Part shown: positions 58,596 to 64,000 of the stretch, in pieces
Layout: each line of letters starts with the position of its first letter
How positions within the stretch are numbered: position 1 is the first letter of the stretch
Origin: Physcomitrium patens
Lineage: Eukaryota; Streptophyta; Bryopsida; Funariales; Funariaceae
Assembly: GCF_000002425.4 (NCBI RefSeq)
Contig: NC_037264.1
Span: 11,609,941 to 11,673,940, forward strand
Direction: 5' to 3'
Length of the DNA stretch: 64,000 bases
The notes under the pieces: model-generated
The model's database searches: none
The model's input: the letters and a program-made list of their open reading frames with translations, nothing else
Told to the model about the DNA's origin: nothing
Program-made: the position numbers and the translations under genes

Positions 58596-59903
58596 ATGGA
58601 GGTTCTAACTGTGCTGTCAGGGCTGGACTCGACCTCGTCGTTGCTGGTCTTAGTGCGGCGCCTGGTGGACGCAATTCTGCAGGCGCGAGGGGAGGTGCGG
58701 AACGCGCCAGAGAAGACGAGCAAGCTGCTGGAGAAGGTGGTGAAGGTGCAATCCTCCTTGCAGCGCCTGAAGAGGGGCCCTGGCGGGCAGCTGCTCTGGA
58801 ACGGACCCGAGGATAACCTGAAGGATCTCGGAGCGGTGCTCTGTCTCGCATGGGAGAAGCTGCAGAGCAACGTGAAATCGAACGAGCGCCGGGAGGCAGG
58901 CAACCTGCTTGTGGCGACGGCAAGGAGCCTCATCGGCAGAGGCGCCAGCCAGCAGAACAGGGAGACGGCAGCCATCATCCAGAGGCTGGACGAGGTTTTG
59001 GAGACTCTCGACCGCGATGTGCTCTACTTCATCGGCGGGGTGGTAGCAGAGCTTCGCGCCCTCTCAATCCCTAGAGCGTCTCCGCCTCAGCTGCCTCACG
59101 ACGAGCACGAGCTCGTGACGAGGATGCTAACCCTCGCAAGCGAGAGCGATGAAATCCTGTCCTTGAAGGTCGAAGTCTCGATAGGAAACGCCTGGACTGA
59201 TCCTTTGCACTCGAAGAAGCAGGTTGGGAGGAAGCCAGTGGACAGGCCTGTGGGGCGCAAGCGCGATGCCAGAGAGGGTGGATACGAGGTTTCGAACTGC
59301 ACGAAAGTTAGGTTTTGCATGTCCATCACATATAACAAGTGGTATTTCTATGTGTTGACGTCCGACCGATGGGCAAATGCGGAGCCGCGGGTCGTCTTCC
59401 CCAAGTCTGCGAAGTGCGTGACCAACTTGGTACCTAGGTAGGTGGTTTCTTCTCAACATGTGAGCTGCAATGTGCCGGAGCTGAACTTGTTGGTGAGCCT
59501 ACCCTGTTTCTCAATTCGGCTGTCGCGTGGTGATGCAGTGAATCCAAGAGACCCGTGAGAGTGTTTCCGAACAAGGAACTGCATCGCGAGGATCCTGTGA
59601 GCTTGAAAGTTGAGCGAAGTGCAAACCTCCCTGATGATGAAGAAGGCCAAGTGTCCATATTTATCGTGCTCACCACCACGCCTCTGCAGAAAGGTACTTG
59701 ACAAAACCAGTTTGTTTCAAAACAGAGCACCATCAATGCAGCTGCCTGGAGGTTACAAGCACTCACGTTGTGTGGCAAACACTGCACTGCATGCAGATGA
59801 TGCGCATGGGCAAAGAATAACGATTCAAGATATTGAACGGCACATGGATTCAGCGGGAGGGAAACTGATTGTGAAGCACATCCCCATCGATGTCTTAAAA
59901 TGA
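58596..59903 (+). CDS. Helical-bundle N-terminal protein of unknown function, two exons, frameshifted
   Basis: ATG 58596 (context GAGGAGATGG) opens a frame through exon 1 to 59437 (donor GTAGGT). Exon 2 starts at 59539 after GATGCAG and keeps phase. Residues 1-160 are Leu/Lys/Glu-rich amphipathic helices (LVRRLVDAILQARGEV, LLEKVVKVQSSLQRL, IIQRLDEVLETLDRDVLYFI). They resemble the four-helix HeLo-type N-termini of plant MLKL/RPW8-like cell-death proteins, in pattern only. After a linker comes a beta-rich region (KVRFCMSITYNKWYFYVLTS, later EEGQVSIFIVLTTTPLQKG). The frame hits TGA at 59699-59701, but a shifted frame continues with VLDKTSLFQNRAPSMQLPGG to TGA 59903. This is a one-base indel, real or from assembly. 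Confidence 0.65.
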
Positions 59904-60350
59904 CATCTGAGAATATTGGAGTAAGGATACCGTCTCAGCAGCAGTGATCCCAGGAGTGGAAAGTAGATTAGTTGGCTACAGCTGTAGGAAATGCCAGCTA
60001 TTCAAGCGAAATTAATATACTTTATTAGAATAAAAATGATAATTTTGTTTTTTTAACTTGGTTTTTTACTGTAATTCTTTTTCTGGAGAGTGTCATTTGC
60101 AACATGATGAAATATTTTGCATGAAAACAATGGCTATTTCTCAAATTCTGTGATATACAAATTTGCAACCCAATGAAAATTCAGAACCTAAAATGGTTAG
60201 TTGCTCATGAAAATTTTGGAGAAAGATATCATTAAACAACCTAAGTCTTTGGCAAGAATAATTGAAAAACAAATTTAACACAAAATTACATCGTTGCAAT
60301 ATAGATTTATGCAACAAAAACGAAAACAAACAAACAAACAAAAGAAAAAG

Positions 60351-60383
<33 letters not shown>

Positions 60384-60769
60384 AAGAAAAATCCATATAA
60401 AAAAAGGTTGATCAACAAGAGAATTGAATCCTTGCTCCAAAGCAGCACTACCCATTGCAGCATTGATGTCCTGCACACAATACAATACAAATTGTTTAAA
60501 AAATAATTCTTTGTCATTCCTTTGCAACCTTGGGGTTGCTTCCTCCAGAAAACATTTGATGTTTGGTTGCAACACCTTCTTCAATCCCACATTTGCTTCT
60601 TCAATCTCACATTTGCCTGTGAAAATCTAGTTGGTCATCAAATTACACTTCAAAGTGAACTTCAAATCTTCCTTAGCATAATGGAAACTAAAGAAAATAA
60701 AATGTTTGAAGATACTGATAGACACTTTGATCAAAGATCTCCTTGTCCCCCATTCTTCACTGTGTTTTT
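59904..60769. other. Intergenic stretch with a long poly-A run
   Basis: AT-rich, no convincing gene. It includes the 3' flank of the helical-bundle gene and a run of 31 A (60351-60381) preceded by CAAA repeats. Open frames on the reverse strand here owe their length to the homopolymer. Confidence 0.5.
60351..60381. repeat. Poly-A run of 31 bases
   Basis: Preceded by AAACAAACAAACAAAAG. It could be the tail of a retroposed sequence, or simple slippage. Confidence 0.9.
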
Positions 60770-61042
60770 CTAAGAGTCAATTGCCTTTTTATAAAGAAAA
60801 ATCATCAAGAGTGAAGAATGATTGACTAAACATACAAATCACAAGTGGTAGATGCTTGTCTAACCTGTTCCATGACAAGATTTGAGAAATTTTATTGAAG
60901 AGATACATTTCTCATCCTCCATCAAACCAAAAACCAAAACACTTCTGATTTCAGCCAACTTTAGGTCTTCAGAAATGAGCTTGTTTAAGTGACCAGAGGC
61001 AAAAATAGTCCTCCAAAGCTTCACAAGAGGGTTTGTCTTCAA
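60770..61042 (-). pseudogene. hAT-type transposase C-terminal (dimerisation) remnant
   Basis: The reverse-strand frame reads NPLVKLWRTIFASGHLNKLI, then EDLKLAEIRSVLVFGLMEDE and ISSIKFLKS. After a frameshift it continues DKHLPLVICMFSQSFFTLDDF. The pattern Leu-Trp..., KLAEI...VFG..EDE.C.S.LKFLKS, NRL..HL..V matches C-terminal dimerisation regions of plant hAT-like transposases as I remember them. It is a fragment only; no ends or duplications were found. Confidence 0.5.
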
Positions 61043-62676
61043 ATAAAGGCTAGTGTATGCAATGTCTCACACCATAATTAGAAGTTACTCCAACTAGCAC
61101 TGCCACATGTCCAAGATGTCATGCCCAATCATGACATTGGAATCTAAGGCACACCACATAGTGGACATGTACAGGGATGTGATTTCTCCACCAGTCACCT
61201 GTTGACGTCATTTACATAGTATGAGTGAGTTGTTGCACCAACAAGAAAAGGGCTTCATTGTCATTTGTATCTTCCATCTTCTTACAAACCTTAAATCCTT
61301 GTAGCAAACCCTAACCCTAATCAACAACTTTGACAATGCACAGCCTCTAATCAATTTGTTACAGTAATGTGAAATTTTTTGAACTGCTGCCAACTAAAGT
61401 CTTCTACATGCTCACAAAATTTGAATCAAATCCAACTTACAGATCAAGAGAAAATGTCAAAGAACTGCACTGATATTGCTCTATTTCCTCCAAATTTGTT
61501 GAATAACTTCCAAGAGCAAGATCTTCCAATATCACTGTTAGTTTTTCCTCAAACTTGACAATTCTCTTGGACTTCAGGTCTTCTACGAGCTCCTCAAGTT
61601 TCAGCTTATTCCAATAATTAGATCTTCAAATATCGCAAAAACCCTAACCGGCCCCGAAAAACGCTATTTGTTATGTAACGATGGTGGGCCCCTCGCCACG
61701 CACGCGCTGTAGCCCACGAGACCCAGGCCCGGTCAGGTCCGGTTTCACCCAGGTGGGGTAACTCGGGCACGGTAGCACTATTCCATCCCCTTGGGTCCCG
61801 AAACGCGGATCGAGGTACCGTTAATGTACGTGTTAGATAACGGGGCTCCATTAATTTGCCGACCAGAATTACGGTTCACCACAATGATTGCAGGTAATGC
61901 ACTCAACAGAAGCTCCACGGAAGTGACATCTTGCTGCAGAGGAGCACATTGTAGCTGGGAGTTTGTGCTAGTAGAATGGAGAAGTTTTGAAGCAAGCGCC
62001 ATGGTGGTTATTTTCCAGCGCGTATGTTTCCTCCCTTTTGCTGCAATGTTGTGGGCGTCAGGGGCTGTCCAGGAATTAGAACGTGAGGGTGCCGCCACTT
62101 TGTTAAAAAATGCAGTCTTGGTCGCACAAAATCAGCGCAGTAAACTCTCATCGGCTCCATCTCCATGTTGGTCAATCCCGAGGTTTCCCACTCCTATACT
62201 CCCACTCACCACAAAGAAATTTTCATTCGCTCCTTGGTGGACAAGGATTTCAATGCCGCTATGTTCTTTATTTATGTCATTCTTAATGTTCAGATGTCCT
62301 CCCATGAACTCAGTCATTGTTTTTTGCGTTACGTTTTCGGGTTTAGGGTGTTGTTACGAGAGTTTTCTGCAGCATTTTCTGAGACCCATCAGTCTCAAAT
62401 TTCAGAGTTTCCGATTTCTGGGTTTAGACTTTTGCAGCTTGACGTATATGTGTTGCTTCTCTATTTACATTTTAGGGTTTACACAGCTCCGTGCTTAAAC
62501 ACGGACCAGATTTAAAACATTCTTGATCTTCTTCATCCCTATAGTTCACGGTCGAAGCTTCGTCACTTAGGTGTTGTCGACTTCCTTGACACACAATTGG
62601 ACAGACAACTAGGGTTGATTACTTTCGAATTTTGCTTGCAATCACATCGATGTATCTTGAATAGTGCTGTAATACA
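61043..62676. other. Intergenic stretch with a promoter-like island
   Basis: 61043-61640 may hold more transposase or gene remnants on the reverse strand (KLEELVEDLKSKRIVKFEEK near 61570-61510) but nothing certain. 61640-61830 is GC-rich. 61791-62498 has a long forward frame without an ATG start or protein-like composition. No gene is called. Confidence 0.45.
61303..61690. promoter_or_regulatory. Telo-box and site-II-like motifs
   Basis: AAACCCTAACCCTAA occurs near 61303-61317, AAACCCTAA near 61638-61646, and TGGGCCCC near 61686-61693. Telo-boxes with TGGGCY motifs are typical of promoters of plant translation-related genes. No matching gene is obvious on either side, so this is a motif observation only. 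Confidence 0.35.
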
Positions 62677-63945
62677 ATGGCCCATCTTGGATCTGAATGT
62701 GCCTATGTCTTGACGTTGTGCAGAGACGACGTTCACATTCCTGAGGAGCACTCGTTTTACGAGCCTGTGTACTGTACGGGCAAAGGGTGCAATAATTTGG
62801 CTAGATTGTGGAACAAGTTTAGATATATCTCATTTTCTCACGTTGGTTGTGCACATTGCTATCCCCAAACTTGCCCCTACACGCCTGACATGATGGCCCC
62901 TGAACCTGTGACAATGCTCGTCAAGATTTATGATCGGACCTATAGTGTTATATGTCCCAGCGAGCAGCGGATGAAGGATCTTATGCTGGAGTTTGCTACG
63001 CAATGCAGAGGCCGCCTGAAGCCCACAGGAGGACGAAGATTTTTCATCTGCATTCACTGCAGGAAGTCTACATTCTCTAACAAGCTCATGCTTAATCAGC
63101 ACAGGTTTGAGAAAGGATGTGAATCTGCGAAGTATCCGGACGAAATTAAAGCACTCTTACTTCCTTATCCCGACTTTCTTCCGAGGCAAGGGAAGATAGT
63201 GGAGGGCATGCAGAAGTGTGCAAGTACGAAGGGCAAGAAGAAGTCCTGTAGTGAAACTGTAAACACTCCAATTAAAGAAGAAGAGACCATTGTAGAAGAT
63301 GAGGAGTTGGGTGCTCACTTTGTTGGGTTGCCTCCATCAAAGAAACAGAAGGGTAGAGTTACAGAGGATGAAGCATCTCATTTGGTAGAGACGGTCGTGC
63401 CATCTGATTTGTTCTTCGAGGCAGCACCACTAGAGTTGGAGAAGGCGATTCTCAAAGGGAAGAAGGGTAAAAAGGCCGCCGCTTTTGTATAGAAGGCGGA
63501 TGAAGAACGCGACCATGAAGAAGAGCCCTCTCCTTCAAAGAAGGTGGTGCAGCCGGGTGGGACTGGACGAGGATTGATGAAGGTTACAGCAATGGCTCGT
63601 GACAAAAGCCTGTAAGAGTCAAGATGCACGGAGACGAGGCAGCCAACAAGACAGGTCCCGTGCAACGATGGTGGTGAACATCTTGATCCGTGTTTCGGTG
63701 TCAGCAAAAATGATAAGAGAACACGGGCGCGTTATAGGGCCAGTCACAATTCTCAAGCAGAGCCTTTGGATGCAGGTCTTACGTGTGGCGTGACACAGCC
63801 TCCACCAACATCTATGTTGTCACTGTCTTCCGCTGCCCTCCCTGTAACACTAGCTCAACCTGAATTGAAGATTGTACCAGAGGCAGGTCGTACACAAGAA
63901 GTTCTACAACAAAGAGTTCATGTCTCAAGGAGGGTGTCAAAATGA
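62677..63945 (+). pseudogene. Zinc-finger-like protein frame with two in-frame stops
   Basis: ATG 62677 opens 271 codons to TAG 63490-63492. Without any shift the same frame continues to TAA 63613-63615, then to TGA 63943-63945, 422 codons in all. N-terminal Cys-rich region: VYCTGKGCNNLARLW and HVGCAHCYPQTC. Residues about 121-145 form a finger, FFICIHCRKSTFSNKLMLNQ then HRFEKGC (CX2C...HX5C). The rest is Lys/Glu-rich and probably disordered (KGKKKSC, PPSKKQKGR, KGKKGKKAAAFV). The segment after TAG keeps the same style (ADEERDHEEEPSPSKKVV). I recognise no family. It may be a real 271-residue gene with a decayed tail, a pseudogene, or a recoded gene. Confidence 0.5.
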
Positions 63946-64000
63946 TTACAATTAGGAAGGCAACTTAAACTTTCTTCAAAGACCAAGTGCTCGGTAAGTT

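Noticed and set aside
60141..60590. Reverse-strand 149-codon frame
   Set aside because: Its centre is a poly-Phe run from the poly-A homopolymer, and the rest has no recognisable content.
61791..62498. Forward frame of 235 codons
   Set aside because: Begins at GTG, with no motif and Phe/Leu/Cys-rich irregular composition. A reverse-strand frame of similar quality overlaps it (61778-62098).
1..64000. CRISPR arrays, tRNA or rRNA genes
   Set aside because: No regularly spaced repeats and no tRNA or rRNA signatures seen; the TATCAGAGC matches are retrotransposon primer sites.

Overview
The window looks like nuclear DNA of a land plant, most likely a bryophyte and probably a moss. This is inferred from spliceosomal genes with GT-AG introns, a chloroplast shikimate-kinase-like protein (SKL2 type), a plant VPxSWExxPGxP protein, chromovirus-type Ty3/Gypsy elements with TATCAGAGC primer sites, and gene islands set in very AT-rich DNA. 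No species can be fixed from the sequence alone.

Layout. 1-3653: SKL2-like gene on +. 3654-10206: AT-rich intergenic DNA with microsatellites and one copy of a 1.3 kb LTR-like element, here called family X (5722-7050). 10207-11109: intronless VPYSWETAPGKP-motif gene on -. 11110-15974: its promoter, then non-coding DNA. 15975-47757: a nested stack of transposons. 47763-50548: weakly coding flank with a probable multi-exon membrane-protein gene on -. 50900-57238: intronless 2112-codon gene with two TPR-CHAT protease modules. 58596-59903: divergent helical-bundle gene with a frameshift. 59904-61640: remnants, including a hAT-type transposase tail. 62677-63945: zinc-finger-like reading frame broken by two in-frame stops.

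Transposon stack. Fragment A (+, 15975-17202) lies tail to tail with old Gypsy element B (-, 17203-41556). B is split by Gypsy element C (-, 19891-26243, duplication TTAAG), Gypsy element D (+, 26869-34489, duplication CATCT), a family X copy (35235-36951, TTGT) and a Tc1/mariner element (37959-41220, TA) sitting in B's LTR. D and the Tc1 element each carry a further family X copy (30261-31512 and 38415-39758). A second Gypsy lineage, element E (-, 41827-47757, duplication GCAAG), lies beside the stack. Target-site duplications fix most of the insertion order.

Most notable. (1) All four Gypsy elements in which the region between pol and the 3' LTR is intact (A, C, D, E) carry an extra reading frame there; it is exactly 140 codons in A, C and D and is recognisably related in the distinct lineage E. 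(2) Family X: four LTR-like copies with TGTYG...CRACA ends, apparent 4-bp duplications, and in two copies a degenerate TTTAGGATTTGAT-like array. (3) A double TPR-CHAT protein whose second CHAT domain has lost the catalytic His, head to head with a helical-bundle protein; this could be a protease-effector pair, but that is speculation.
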